Positions 32,407 through 42,930 of a DNA stretch of 64,000 nucleotides are shown one piece after another. The notes under the pieces were generated by a model. The model was not told where the DNA came from. It was given only the letters and a program-made list of their open reading frames with translations, and did not search any database. The stretch's first letter is position 1. Each line of letters starts with the position of its first letter. Made by a program: the position numbers and the translations under genes. The stretch comes from Phymatolithon calcareum. Its lineage: Eukaryota > Rhodophyta > Florideophyceae > Hapalidiales. The DNA lies in contig OZ345363.1 of NCBI GenBank assembly GCA_977006965.1, positions 868,001 through 932,000 on the forward strand, given 5' to 3'.

Positions 32407-32796
32407 GGAATATATGTTGATTTATTTTAAAAGCTGCCAAAGCCTCAATTTGAGTAACAGGGCAGCTTCTCGCTGTTTTCGATACTCATCTCTCTACTCT
32501 CCTTCTAATATCTCCTTAATTCGAATTTCTCTCTCTGTGAGGGCCCGAGTAAGTCTTTTGCATTCATATTCCGTTTCTTGGTCCACCTTCATAGACCGTA
32601 GTATACGTTGCAACGCGATAAGCTCCACCGCAGCACCATTCCCAAAGTATTTCGCCAGAATGGATTTTCTCCACAAAAGAACTCTGTTGAAAATGACTCT
32701 CAGGCACCTCAACCTTGCGGTTCTGTCCCTTATATATAGCACTCCTGGTAGGTCGTTCGGTACGCCGATCGGGATTTTAGCTGTCCGACCTTCTTC
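32407..32796 (-). mobile_element. LINE family B 3' fragment inserted in the Fanzor 5' coding end, 14-bp TSD
   Basis: Perfect direct repeats CCTGCCGGCGACGG lie at 32393-32406 and 32797-32810. Between them, on the minus strand, is a C-terminal coding segment ending at a stop at 32494 (LWRKSILAKYFG, ECKRLTRALTEREIRIKEIL). A stem-loop (32431-32468, AAGCTGCC with GGCAGCTT) and an A-rich tail (TTTTAAAATAAATCA) follow. It is homologous to 2860-3142. Taking out the insert and one repeat places the codons before and after it in the same frame, which independently supports the insertion. Confidence 0.82.
32431..32468 (-). repeat. Stem-loop in the 3' UTR of family B, copy 2
   Basis: The eight-base stem is perfect here, with an inner CTCAA/TTGAG stem. 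The same position and loop sequence occur in copy 1 at 2882-2920. Confidence 0.6.
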
Positions 32797-35700
32797 CCTG
32801 CCGGCGACGGCGATGACGACGATACACCGTCGAAGAAGCAGCGCCGAATGATGGCGGAAACAAGGAACTGCAGGATTTTGCAAAGATGCGCAACATCTCG
32901 AAAGCGAATAGAAAAACACGGGCGATGACAATTACGTCCTCCGCGGACGCCTGCATTCGAAGCGATATTCAGAACCGGGATATGCTGCTCCAGGTCATGG
33001 ACCGGCACGCAAAGTCGCTCGGAGCGCTCCGCCATATCGTTTGCTTGTATCTTAATGTCCTCGCCGACGACAAGCCTGCTGACATTGCTCACAATCTGGT
33101 CTTTGACCAATGGTTCATATCAACGCTTTTTCTTCGTTTCGCCAACCAAAGCGTACGCGCTGACGCTCAAAGAGGATGGAGCGATAGCGATATCGAACTT
33201 GTGCGACTTCATTTCCAGCGATACTTGGAGAACCCAGTGCAGCAGTCAGTCATCGACTCCTTTTCACACTTCCCTCAAAGATGCGTCTCAACTGCGCTGT
33301 CTACGCAAATGTTGACAGTCCTGAAAAGGCATCTCTCCGAAAATTTTAGCCGTCGATCTCCTTTACATTTGAAGTGCATCTTGGCCCAGAGGCTGCACCA
33401 CGTGGAGGTCAATTGGGATACTTTCCAAATGGATATAGAAAAAGCCTGCATAGTGGTGCTTGATTGCTGTACGACCTCGGATGGCGATTGCCCGGTCGAA
33501 TTAATTTCAAAATTTTGTGATCTTGAACGTCTGAAACAGTGGCCGGAACCGCGTAAACGTCTTGAAAACTGGCCGGAACCGCTGCTCGATGTCGTCCAAG
33601 AATACGGAAAAGAATTCAGCCCAATGCGAAAACCGCCGAAAAAGCGCTAGACCACGACGCCACCGGAAGAGTTCGACAACTTCCAGTACCAGCAGAACAC
33701 CAATTTTGCCTGCATGTTACGACTGACGCACATCTTCAGGGAACGCGATGCTGCGGTTTTGGAAAATAAATGCCAAGTCTTGGAGTACATCAACAGTCGA
33801 TAACCTATGGTTAAACTCTCGTCGTCCAAGGAGGGCTATAAAGCTCAGATGCCTCGGAATACCATGCTTCTACGTCCAGAGTGGTTGGATAATGACGCTC
33901 CTTTCAAACCTGACGACGGACACCGACTCGTGAAAATGGTCAACCTGTGCAGGGAGGCACTTCTCGGCACTGGAACATTCCCCGGGTTTTACATGTTATC
34001 TCCACCGTATGCGTTGCTGCCCAAATTTGGACTTACCAGGGCTTTCGTGCAATACGACCGCGAGTCACTCATCACATTGCTCAACAGTGTTGGCGTGTCG
34101 CAGATGAGAGCATGCCATAACAGAAGATAAAATATCGAACGTCTCGCCTCCACGCGAGACAATGACCGTTTGACCTTCCTGAAAACGAATCAAGCGGTTT
34201 TACAGGATTACTTGAGACGAGAAGACATTCTAGCAATACGTTGCTACATTCGCGCAGCACCCTAACGGCTTCTAGGTAACTTCTTAGGCCGTTCTACTCT
34301 CCTTGATTGCTAACCGTCTTCTACTATCACAATTGTAAGGCGACACACAGTGAACCGATAAGATTCGGTTCAATTGTTCACGCGGCTACAGCGTTAGCAG
34401 TATTACAAGCTTTAGACGTTAGCATGCCCTTCACTATTGGGTTGCAGAATCTAGGCCTATATAAACTCAGCGAGGCGACAACCCAACGAAGGGCAAGTCG
34501 GAATCAAGATAAGAATATCAACAACCTTCTTCACCCACTTGTGCTTCCCGCCTGTCCGACGGCATCACGCCGCAGCGGACCGCACTCAAGCCGTCCGTCA
34601 AACGTACTGCGCTCACTAGCGCATTTGACGGGCGAAGGAGGTGATTACTGCTCGACCGTTTTCCAGGGCTGGCGTCATCGGAGACGCTGACCCTACCGTA
34701 TCATCTCTTCGTCGTGGAGATTTAGCTACAGGCGTTCCTCATCTTCCACGAAATTCGGGGATTTGGTGGATCTCTTGTTTTAACTTTCATACCAACGAAA
34801 CCATCGAAAGGAATATCGATGTTCCACGGAAGGCCTCGGGCAAATCACGAAAGCATTGCCGGAAAGTGCTCAAACTGAGACGCCGACTGCGGAAGGGCAT
34901 ACCTGCGCTCTCGTCAAGTGCCTGGACGCGCTACAAACAGATGTACCAGAAGCACAAAAGGGACCCTTCGACGCCCATACTGTGGCTAGTTAACTCCGTA
35001 ACGACCGACGGCCTGCAGGTGAAGGTGGTCTTGGCCGCAGTAGAAGACACGCGGGCAAGCCGAGTGCCCACCGGTCTTGATGTGCTTGAGAAGAAGGGTT
35101 ACCGCGAGATCACGGACAAGTACGACGTCAAGAAGCACACGGAGGGAGTGTTCAAGGGCGCGAAACCGGTTCCCCAAGACGTGACGGGCGACATCATCGC
35201 TATCGGTCTCGACCCCGGTCTGGTCGAAGCGGCCACGACGGCAAGAGGAACAATCAGTTTTCCAGTCGGGGACTTCAAGTCGTCTGCATTCGCGCAGTTT
35301 GGTACCAGCTTTCCGACCAAGAGGTACCGTCGTGACAACCTGTCCATCCGTTAGCAGAATTTCGAAAAGAAGAGGCGAGAAAACGTCCCTGCCTACAAGG
35401 TGCCGTGCAGCGATTCAGCAACGTGAAGCTGAAGGAGGCGGGGAAAGTGCGAGCGTACGCCAAGGTTGTGCACGAGACATTGCCCGTCAGGATCGAAGAA
35501 CTTTTGAGTCCCCTGCGGGGACAGAAGCGGTTTGAGCGTTTCAGTGCCGGGCAAAGAGCGATCCATCACCTTGCATCCTCCTTATTGTTCGACGAGGAAC
35601 AAGTAGAGCTGCGGCGGTTGAAGGGCCAGCAGAAGAGGGGGAAGAAGAAGGAGTTGTACGGTCGTCCCCGGGTCGTTTTCTTCGGCAATGTTCAGTACAA

Positions 35701-35997
35701 GTTTGGGAAAAGCGGGCCTACTCCGCGGAAGAAGCTGATTTGGGCTTTGGCGAAGATGTGTCCTGTGGTTCTGACGGACGAGTTCCGGACGTCTGCACGT
35801 TGTCATGGATGTGGGAAGGCTATGCAAAAGGGCAAAGGTTTTCGTGCGCTACACTGTCCAAACAGTGCACCGTGCGAGAACTCCTGCAGCGTGGGCGACA
35901 TTGGCAGGGACGTGAACGCCGCGCGCAACATAGGGACATGTGACGTCCACATGCTTTTAGGAAAAGAGCGTCCGAAGTATCTGTCTAGGTCGTAGTC

Positions 35998-36720
35998 GTC
36001 CCACTATTTTTCTGTTTATTAGCTGGCATGCATAAGTATGTCTGGTGCCTCTGACGTGTTCATACGGGCTGCTCTTAACTCTTGTTTACAAGGGGAGCAA
36101 TACTGTTGCCTTTAGAGGGCTGTAAACAGCTTTTAAGCCCAGAGACACAAAGGATGTACAGAATGAGTGTCCCGGGTCCTCAGTTTGAAGACGCCACGTT
36201 CTTGACATACGCGGCGAGCAGGGGAATGCGCGTGTGGTTTGATTTTGCGGATCAAGACTCGCCGGTATAGCCACGCAGACCTGCGTCACGTCATCCACGG
36301 GACAGCATGCGCAACAATGCTTACAGTAGTGACGTACACGTTGTTCATCTCAGCACAGGAATTTGCAGCTGTCTGTCATTCTTTTGCGGGAACATGGCGG
36401 CCTCGTTTTGGTTGTGCCATCATTATCCTTGTTAGCCCCAATCCTCACAACTCCCATCCTCCCTTCCAACCTCTGCCGCCCCAACTCCTCGCCCGGCGAC
36501 TCGCAAGTCCCAGGTCTGAACCAGCTCCCCCGCCTGACGACCGCGAACGCATTGGAGACTATCAGCTATCAAAATACACATCTCGTGACTAGGCCGAGAG
36601 AGAGGATCGCCGCAAAGCCGTCCCATCGCCTCTAACCGCGGCGCAGAGCGCAGGTTGAATAACTCTTCCACCCACAGAACACTGTGTCGCGTCCGGTACA
36701 CCGTTTCCGCGCCCGCAGGA
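35998..36720. other. Intergenic stretch upstream of the membrane-protein gene
   Basis: No gene. It becomes progressively GC-richer towards the 36.7-kb start. It would hold the promoter of the following gene; no TATA box or other element is clear. The first few hundred bases could contain a Fanzor-associated guide RNA, but nothing identifies one. Confidence 0.35.
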
Positions 36721-37869
36721 ATGGCACGCCCGCAAGTCTTTCTGCTTCTATTCATCCTCCATCTCGCAACCTCTTCCATCGCCGCTGCTGTGGACAGTGC
36801 TGCGGAAGAGCCCGCCCTCCCTCCGGCCGTTCGTACGGCACAGCCACCAGGCGCCGTTGACGACGCCGCGCTAGCAGCCGCCGCCCCTGCAGCGGCCGCT
36901 GCGCCAGACCATGTCGCCGTGAGTGCCGCGCTTGCAGCCGACCTGCATCACCAGCGCGACGAGGACGGCTCAGACTCCACATCTCATGGGCTCTCTGCAG
37001 ATTTTGAGGAAGTTCCGGCTGCGGATGCACGGACGGCCAAGCGGCCAGTTAGCGGTGCACAGCAAGCCACGCTTGTCTCGCGGTTAATAGAGAAACCAGC
37101 ACCGCAGGGCGCGCCTCATAAGCTCGGCGTATTTGCAGCGTATGCCGCGGAGCGCGCGCGTCGCGCCAAGATGGCCGCGGATGAGGGTGCTGGTGTCGAG
37201 CGCGTTTCTGTGCGCCCTGAACTTGACCCCGCCGTCGCGCGCCAGGAAGAAGCGGCGCGTCGCGCTGCACTCGCACGTGATCCGGACCGTGTCTGGCGTA
37301 ACGCTCCGCAACATCTGTATACCGGATACACTTATCGGTCGCCTCATCGATGGGCCGCACAGACCGGTGCACAGCTAGACACGCCACCACACACGCAACC
37401 GGATACACGGACGTCCGTATCAGCAGACAAGCCTTCCGCCGTTCCCGCCGTCCAGGCAGAGCCGCTGAGCGCACGTCCTGTCGCCGCCGAGCCATCCTCG
37501 CAACAGGCAAAGCGACAGCCGGCAAAGCAGCTAGCACAACCGGCGTCAGCTAACGCTGACCCGGTGGTTCCCGCTGTTAGACCCGTCGGTGCACCCGTTA
37601 GTGTGCACGTGTCGAACACAGAGCATGAACCGAACACTGAGGGAGAGGAGCATCTTACAGATGAGCAGTTGCGGCTCGCCCGCGAGAAGGTTGCCTTGCT
37701 CTCATCGTCGCCGTCATCTCTTACCGGAATCCATATTTTTGCCTTTCTTGTGGCAGTAGTATTGGCATTGCTGGGATTGATAGCGTGTGCGAGGAGGATT
37801 GGCGGGAAGAGCAGGCGCTCGATCATTCGAAAGCTTAGAGCGCCAAAGGAGCGTGATGTTGAGGTTTGA
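36721..37869 (+). CDS. Secreted/type I single-pass membrane protein, Ala/Pro-rich (382 aa)
   Basis: The ATG at 36721 is chosen because it starts a textbook signal peptide (MARPQVFLLLFILHLATSSI then AAAVDSA). An upstream in-frame ATG at 36655 would bury the signal. The mature chain is low-complexity, Ala/Pro/Arg-rich and acidic in places. A central helical segment (~residues 130-185, with YAAERARRAKMAADEG and RQEEAARRAALARDPDRVW) is followed by a YTGYTYRSPHRW motif. One transmembrane helix (IHIFAFLVAVVLALLGLIAC) lies ~40 residues from the end and is followed by a basic cytosolic tail. It enters the secretory pathway, residing in plasma or internal membrane. No known domain. Intronless and GC-rich, consistent with a host gene. 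Confidence 0.7.
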   Translation: MARPQVFLLLFILHLATSSIAAAVDSAAEEPALPPAVRTAQPPGAVDDAALAAAAPAAAAAPDHVAVSAALAADLHHQRDEDGSDSTSHGLSADFEEVPAADARTAKRPVSGAQQATLVSRLIEKPAPQGAPHKLGVFAAYAAERARRAKMAADEGAGVERVSVRPELDPAVARQEEAARRAALARDPDRVWRNAPQHLYTGYTYRSPHRWAAQTGAQLDTPPHTQPDTRTSVSADKPSAVPAVQAEPLSARPVAAEPSSQQAKRQPAKQLAQPASANADPVVPAVRPVGAPVSVHVSNTEHEPNTEGEEHLTDEQLRLAREKVALLSSSPSSLTGIHIFAFLVAVVLALLGLIACARRIGGKSRRSIIRKLRAPKERDVEV

Positions 37870-38004
37870 TGTCCGCATGGCAGAGTTCTATTTTGTGTTT
37901 CTAAACTAACTGTCGGATTTTAATATTTTCCTTGGATGAATGAACACCAGCGAGAACCTCAGTGGCTCTTGTAAATAGTGTGGAATGCTAACCGCATATC
38001 ATAC

Positions 38005-38077
38005 AGAAAGGATTGTCCCCAACAAGACATCAGATATCGAAACATTAGATTCTGATGTCTTTATGAGGGCAATCCTT
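38005..38077. repeat. Long imperfect hairpin 3' of the membrane-protein gene
   Basis: Two nested arms: GAAAGGATTG(T)CC with GG(G)CAATCCTTC outside, and GACATCAGA with TCTGATGTC inside, separated by a 15-base loop. It lies about 140 bp after the stop codon. It could be a 3' end or processing structure, a small-RNA precursor, or a MITE relic. Confidence 0.55.
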
Positions 38078-40251
38078 CTGATTGTGCACTATTTGGCGCG
38101 CGGGAGATAAGGTTCTGAATTTCCGATGTTTTAAATCTCTAAACATTGTCGCAAATCGAATGAAAACATAGGCGTAACTTCTCCGAAGTCCAATCTCTCA
38201 TCCATGAAAGCAGGTTGCTCGACCGCCAAAGTGTGGACTTTATCGCCAGTGCATATGCGACTCTCCAGAAAATGGCAATCGATACCCTTCCGTGCAGTTA
38301 CAATTTCAATGAAATCTCATCCGCACTTGGAATTTTGCCCATTTCTTGTCATGAGTGCACACAATCAATAGGAAAGTACGAGATATCACAGGTTCCAAAA
38401 TTGAAGCTATTGATAATCAACACCCCTAAATCTAGAGATATATCATTTCTCCAGAAGCTGAACAAGTTGCGGAACCCCTTATCTACAGTACGGCCCTGGC
38501 GTAAACAACGCTTTTCCATCATATTTTTCTCACATTAGAGTATGAGACAATCGACGAGATAGAATTGCAGACCTTCAAGAGCGAAAATAACATCGTTTCC
38601 GAGCCGTTCGATATCATTTAATTACTTCCCGGTAAAAAGAAGGCCATAATTTTTGATGGTCGTGCAGCCATTCCTTGTCATTCACACTTCGCCAGTATTC
38701 ACAACTTGAAAGCTATTGTCCACTAAGCACGTACGCTCCGTTCTCTCGCTGTCACCATTGATCCTGCAAAACGTTTGACAAGAAAAGCAGACGAACCATA
38801 AAACAATTCGGCAAACTGATATGCACAGAGTGAAGGATATTGTTCTTTCTGATATGCGAGACATTGAAATCTTTTTACATGATTCCAATATTGGAGGTAA
38901 ATGACAACATGTAAAACTACAGCTTAATGCTTTGTAAAAAAATAGAGATCATCCAATACATCAATAAAATTCTAAGGCCGTATTTAGGGGAAGAACCATC
39001 CTCGCAACGCCAGTCCAAATTTGAAAATATAAGTTGTAACAGAATAGATCATAGCTGAGGTGAAACATCATCAAGATCACATGTTCAAGACGGAATCAGG
39101 CAGGTTAAAATCCAGGCAAGTCCTTCCCCGTCAAAAAAAATTATCATGAATCAAATCTGGAGCCACGAAACCAACCCGCCAAATTACTTTCTGTGACACA
39201 GCTGTAGTAAGACTAAGCTAGAAGCTCACATACAGCAAAGATATCATTGCTTTTATCCTTTTTGTTCGTGATTGAGAAGACGCCGAAAACCCTCGGCCTA
39301 CAGACCACAATATCCAGAGGCTACAGCACAAGGGAGGTGTGAGTACGATGCTGTTTTTCAACAATACTCTTAGCGTCATAAACACCAGATGGCTGCCTTA
39401 CCCATCCAAAACAAGCAACCTCCTGTTCCGGTTCCGACTGAGTAGCACAGTTTCGTCAACAAAGTTGCGTGCTCAAACGGCAAAATGCCACATCCTCATA
39501 GCACTTAGTTGGGTACAGGGAAGACGTCCAAAGGAGTCTTGCATAGTACAAAAGTTTTTATTTCAAACGACATATTGTCGAAAAAAACGCTGGACAAAAA
39601 TTTAACGACATGTTATGTCGTTTCGATCGCCTTCTTTTCCTTAAAAATATATTTAGTTCTATAGAACAATAAAGTAGTCTTCTGAAGGCGAAGAGCATCT
39701 ATATATATTATATATAATATATATATAATGTATATAGATGCTCGCTTTTGCGATTAATCTGAGATACGTAAGTTCTGCACGTGGGGTATGTAATTCCAAA
39801 TCGATGTCATGATAAATGTTCTTCTTCCAAAACGCCTTCCATCCTCAGGTTCTCAAAGATGGAGAAGTAGGAGGGCAAGGCACTGACTGGCAAACACAAC
39901 AAAGCCCAGCACCTACAGACTGCTCTCGTCAAGGCGGTCATCAGAAGGAGTACCGACAGTGTGTGATCTAGTGCTGAGAATGTTGGGTTCGTCGATTCCC
40001 AAAAAAGTCCCTTCAGGTCATTGCAAAGTCACACAACGTGCACAGTCAACGACGCATTCAAGGCGAAGAACCCACCGCGCATTCAGCAATGTGACCAGGG
40101 CTTCCCTTTCCTGCAAAGAAAGCCACCCTTCCACCTGGCTTTCTTACTGTCACGCAAGTCATGCACTGCATCTGTTAAATTAGTTTGAAACTCTACACGA
40201 CCACATCGTCTTCCCAGCACCCCAATCCAATCTACCCTCAATTAGCAACCC
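38078..40251. other. AT-rich intergenic region between convergent host genes
   Basis: No supported gene. Short ORFs (38215-38538 plus; 39339-39605 plus) have no motif. Contains the TA-rich palindrome at 39693-39743. Composition contrasts sharply with the GC-rich genes on either side. Confidence 0.4.
39693..39743. repeat. 51-bp TA-rich near-perfect palindrome
   Basis: GAGCATCTATATA is mirrored by TATATAGATGCTC around a (TA)n core with one or two mismatches. Weaker pairing extends outwards. Likely cruciform-forming; could be a relic of inverted duplication. Confidence 0.65.
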
Positions 40252-42183
40252 TCACCAGTTATCCACAGCTTCTCGCACGGCTTCCGCAAGCATTCGCTGG
40301 CTCCTCTGCGCCCTCTCAATCCCCTCACACATCTCATCCATACTAACTTTCCTCAGCTCATCAACCATCCCCATCACGTGCGAAATCGGTTTTCCAAACC
40401 CCTTGTCCCTGTTCTCCCCACTCTTCCCCCGTGTTCCGCGCCGCGCAATCCAATGAGAAGCCCCATCCGCCAAGCGTCCCTCCGCCGCAAGCGCCAGCAC
40501 GCGGTTCCAAGACGCCGCGTCACCGGCCGCCACTGCCCACTCCCGCAACCGCACCCCAACACCTTCTGCAGTACTAGCCTTATCAAACGCCACCTGCGCC
40601 GCCGCGAACATTCCATCCGCCCTGCCCGGTCCCCCGACGCCGCACATCAGCAGCACCCCGCGATTATTATAGCACGTCCCGCGCAACATTGTCCGCGCCG
40701 CACACGTCTCCGCGTCCTCATCATACTTGTCGAGCCGCAGTGCGATTTTCGTAGCTCCATCTAGAGCGCTCTGCGCATCGTGCACCTCCCCGGCGCAAAG
40801 CGATGCATCTGCAACGGCCAATTGCGCGCTCGCGGCGACAGTGCACTTCTCTGCGAACCGACGCGCCGCCACGTTTGCCGCACTCGCATCGCCAAGCGCG
40901 GCACATGCAGCAGCCGCAACGCGAAGGCTGGTGTCATCCGCGCCGCGCGTTGCGTTCACATCATCAAGTATTTCGATTGCCTCCTTCAGTCTCTTCGCAA
41001 ACACGAGCGCTCTCGCACGAGCCACTGCCACCTCATACCCATTCGCCTTCCACGGTCGCACCACGCTGAGCGTCCCGCATGCCCCTGTTCCCTCCGCTTG
41101 TGCGGGAAGCTCCGCAAGACAGGCGAGAATCTCCGCCTGTGCCGCATATCGACCTGCCTTTTCGAAAGCGCGTGCAGCCGCCGCAAGCGTCGCTGGTCTC
41201 GTATGCTCGATCGCCAGCGCTGCCTGAAACGACCGCAAGGCAGGCCCGGAGGAATTCTCCATTCTAGCGAGCAGCGCATGCGCATCGGCGGATCTGTACC
41301 CGGCGCGCGCGCACCGTTCCAGCATCCACTTGGTCCCGTGTTCGCCGTCATGTACGACCCGCTCATCCTGCATGGCGGCCAGCGCTCGAAGCGCGCCGCA
41401 CTGATACAACGCCGGCATCCAGAGCGATGCTGTGCGCGTGTCTTCCCCGTCGCTGCTCACACGCGCCGCCCGCGCGAACTCTTGCACTGTGTGCGCGGCG
41501 CAGCGCAGGTCGCCCGCCACCGCAAGCGCCAGCGACTCAATGCACGCGCCTCGCGCCTCAGCGCGCCCGCCATCGCCCCCCACCTCCGCATCACCTGCAT
41601 TGGAAGCGGGGCGCATCTCCCCGGGCGCGATGAGCGCCGCGTCAGCGCGCAGCCAGCGGGATGCATCCTTATTCGCGGCCGCTGCCTCGTCCGGCGTCTT
41701 CCGCAACAGCGCGAGAGCGGCGCGCAACTGCAGCGCCGCCACCGCGGCCGCCACCACGCGGCGAAGCAGTGCTGCCGGTACTTCTGCAGGTAGTGCGGCG
41801 CGGCCGTGCGTGCCGAGCGCTATCGACGACGGCGGCAGCGCTAGCACCGACGATATCGCGTCGAGTGCGCGGGAGGCTGCGACGACATCGCCGGCGCGCG
41901 CGAGAGAAAGCGCTGTGTTGTAGGCAGCAGTGAGAGCGATTTCGCGTGCGAATAACGCTGCTGGCGTGGAAGAGGTGTCGGGGGAGGGCGGAATCGGCGG
42001 GGATAGTTGGGGGGAGAGAGCGAAGGCATTGGCGGAATGGGCGTAGGAGAGGAGACTGCCCGCCGCGCAGAGACGCGCACCGAGAGCTGTGCGCGAGGCG
42101 GATTCTTCACGTCGACCTAAGGTGTGCGCGACGTGTGCGGTGCGCCAGGCGGAGAGTGACGCTGACGCATTATGGCATTGCAT
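40252..42183 (-). CDS. TPR-like alpha-solenoid protein (643 aa)
   Basis: Intronless, Ala-rich, high-GC ORF made almost wholly of helices. Several segments have tetratricopeptide-type helix pairs: FEKAGRYAAQAEILACLAEL, FAKRLKEAIEILDDVNA, ADASLCAGEVHDAQSALDGA and CYNNRGVLLMCG followed by AAQVAFDKAS. Such proteins act as scaffolds. The C-terminal NNRGVLLM repeat recalls TPR subunits such as TRAPPC12 or CNOT10, but the resemblance is too weak to name it. It lacks signal peptide or membrane segments, so is probably cytosolic or nuclear. The start is the first ATG at 42183. It converges on the membrane-protein gene. Many open frames on the opposite strand are a by-product of the GC-rich codons. Confidence 0.75.
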   Translation of the reverse strand: MQCHNASASLSAWRTAHVAHTLGRREESASRTALGARLCAAGSLLSYAHSANAFALSPQLSPPIPPSPDTSSTPAALFAREIALTAAYNTALSLARAGDVVAASRALDAISSVLALPPSSIALGTHGRAALPAEVPAALLRRVVAAAVAALQLRAALALLRKTPDEAAAANKDASRWLRADAALIAPGEMRPASNAGDAEVGGDGGRAEARGACIESLALAVAGDLRCAAHTVQEFARAARVSSDGEDTRTASLWMPALYQCGALRALAAMQDERVVHDGEHGTKWMLERCARAGYRSADAHALLARMENSSGPALRSFQAALAIEHTRPATLAAAARAFEKAGRYAAQAEILACLAELPAQAEGTGACGTLSVVRPWKANGYEVAVARARALVFAKRLKEAIEILDDVNATRGADDTSLRVAAAACAALGDASAANVAARRFAEKCTVAASAQLAVADASLCAGEVHDAQSALDGATKIALRLDKYDEDAETCAARTMLRGTCYNNRGVLLMCGVGGPGRADGMFAAAQVAFDKASTAEGVGVRLREWAVAAGDAASWNRVLALAAEGRLADGASHWIARRGTRGKSGENRDKGFGKPISHVMGMVDELRKVSMDEMCEGIERAQRSQRMLAEAVREAVDNW

Positions 42184-42664
42184 GCCTTTGGATTCCCGCC
42201 TGCCGTGATCCGTGTGCTTTGGCGGCAGCGCAGTTCTGTCTTGTTCTCTGACAATACTGTAGACCGTAAGTTCTATTAGAGGGCGGGGCTATCATATCAT
42301 ATGGGTCACGGGTGCTGTACAGTAGAAATCAATTTTCCGAATAACGCCAAGCCCAGTTGAAACTGAAGTGGTGATCCCAAGAACTACAGTACTGTACACC
42401 GAGAAGAACAAGAAGAAAGGGCTGTTCCAGCGCGAAAAGTTGGAAAATTGTAAGACTGTGATTTGGGTCTGGAAATGTGAGGGCGACTGAAGGGATGCAC
42501 GGTCGGAAAGCCGATTCATCGAGTTACAACCACAGAGAGTGCAGTGCCTGGAATTTCAAATTGCGGCAAGATTCTTCGCTGGTGCAGTGCTGGGCGAGAG
42601 ATCCATATTGCGAAAACAAACAAACGGTCTCTTTAAATTCAGTGATCGTCACCTTATACTGTAG
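42184..42664. other. Upstream region of the TPR-like gene
   Basis: GC falls abruptly here. No gene is seen. The promoter of the minus-strand gene should lie in the first ~150 bp; no clear element was recognised. Confidence 0.35.
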
Positions 42665-42735
42665 TATAGAAGCAGAAATGGAGATTTTTATTTAAAAGTT
42701 ACCAACGCATTAGCAGACGCTTGGGGCAACCAGAC
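42665..42735 (-). repeat. Dispersed tail repeat with stem-loop, copy 2
   Basis: It matches 7509-7573: GGAGATTTTTAT, then GTTACCAACGCATTAGCAGA and CGCTTGGGGCAAC. One stem position differs (GGCAAC instead of GGTAAC). Read on the minus strand, a stem-loop precedes an A-rich tract. Confidence 0.55.
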
Positions 42736-42930
42736 TTGTGTTTAGAGTGATATGCGGCTAGAATTTACGACCAAGTATGGAATGGTACCAAAAACCTTAT
42801 AGTATAGCTGCAGGTAGGGGTAGGGGTAGACGGATTTTACCCAGTTGCATCCGGACTCGGAGCAAAATGCACTGGATTTGGACGTGTTTTCACCAATTTT
42901 TTGCGGCCCCAATCGGATGTGGAATGGCAC

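Larger units (their letters stand above)
32375..35997 (+). pseudogene. Fanzor (eukaryotic TnpB-like RNA-guided nuclease family) pseudogene
   Basis: An ATG at 32375 opens MDVVATPAGDG, which is interrupted by a retro-insert. The frame resumes after it with DDDDTPSKKQRR, an acidic then basic nuclear-localisation-like segment. The main N-terminal part is 32886-33650; related segments follow in other frames (33655-33790, 33807-34130). The RuvC half starts in 34641-35354. SVTTDGLQVKVVL is the characteristic strand, and AIGLDPGLVEAAT gives RuvC-I Asp at 35211-35213. After a stop at about 35352, 35405-35995 contains VVLTDEFRTSARCHGCGK: a Glu at 35780-35782 at the place of the rearranged Fanzor catalytic Glu, then the zinc-finger Cys pair. 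HCPNSAPC and GRDVNAARNIGT (RuvC-III Asp at 35909-35911) follow. All three acidic residues are present, but stops and frameshifts make it inactive. Family membership is recognised from motifs; guide RNA and TIRs were not identified. Confidence 0.82.

Noticed and set aside
36752-37826. Long minus-strand ORFs opposite the membrane-protein gene
   Set aside because: Shadow frames of the GC-rich coding strand, which has a clear signal peptide and transmembrane helix.
40378-42251. Many long ORFs on the plus strand opposite the TPR-like gene
   Set aside because: They are antisense shadows of a GC-rich, Ala-rich coding sequence; compositions are Arg/His/Pro-rich with no motifs.
42815-42832. GGTAGGGGTAGGGGTAG, telomere-like repeat
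   Set aside because: Only about two and a half units, interior position and no array; most likely chance.
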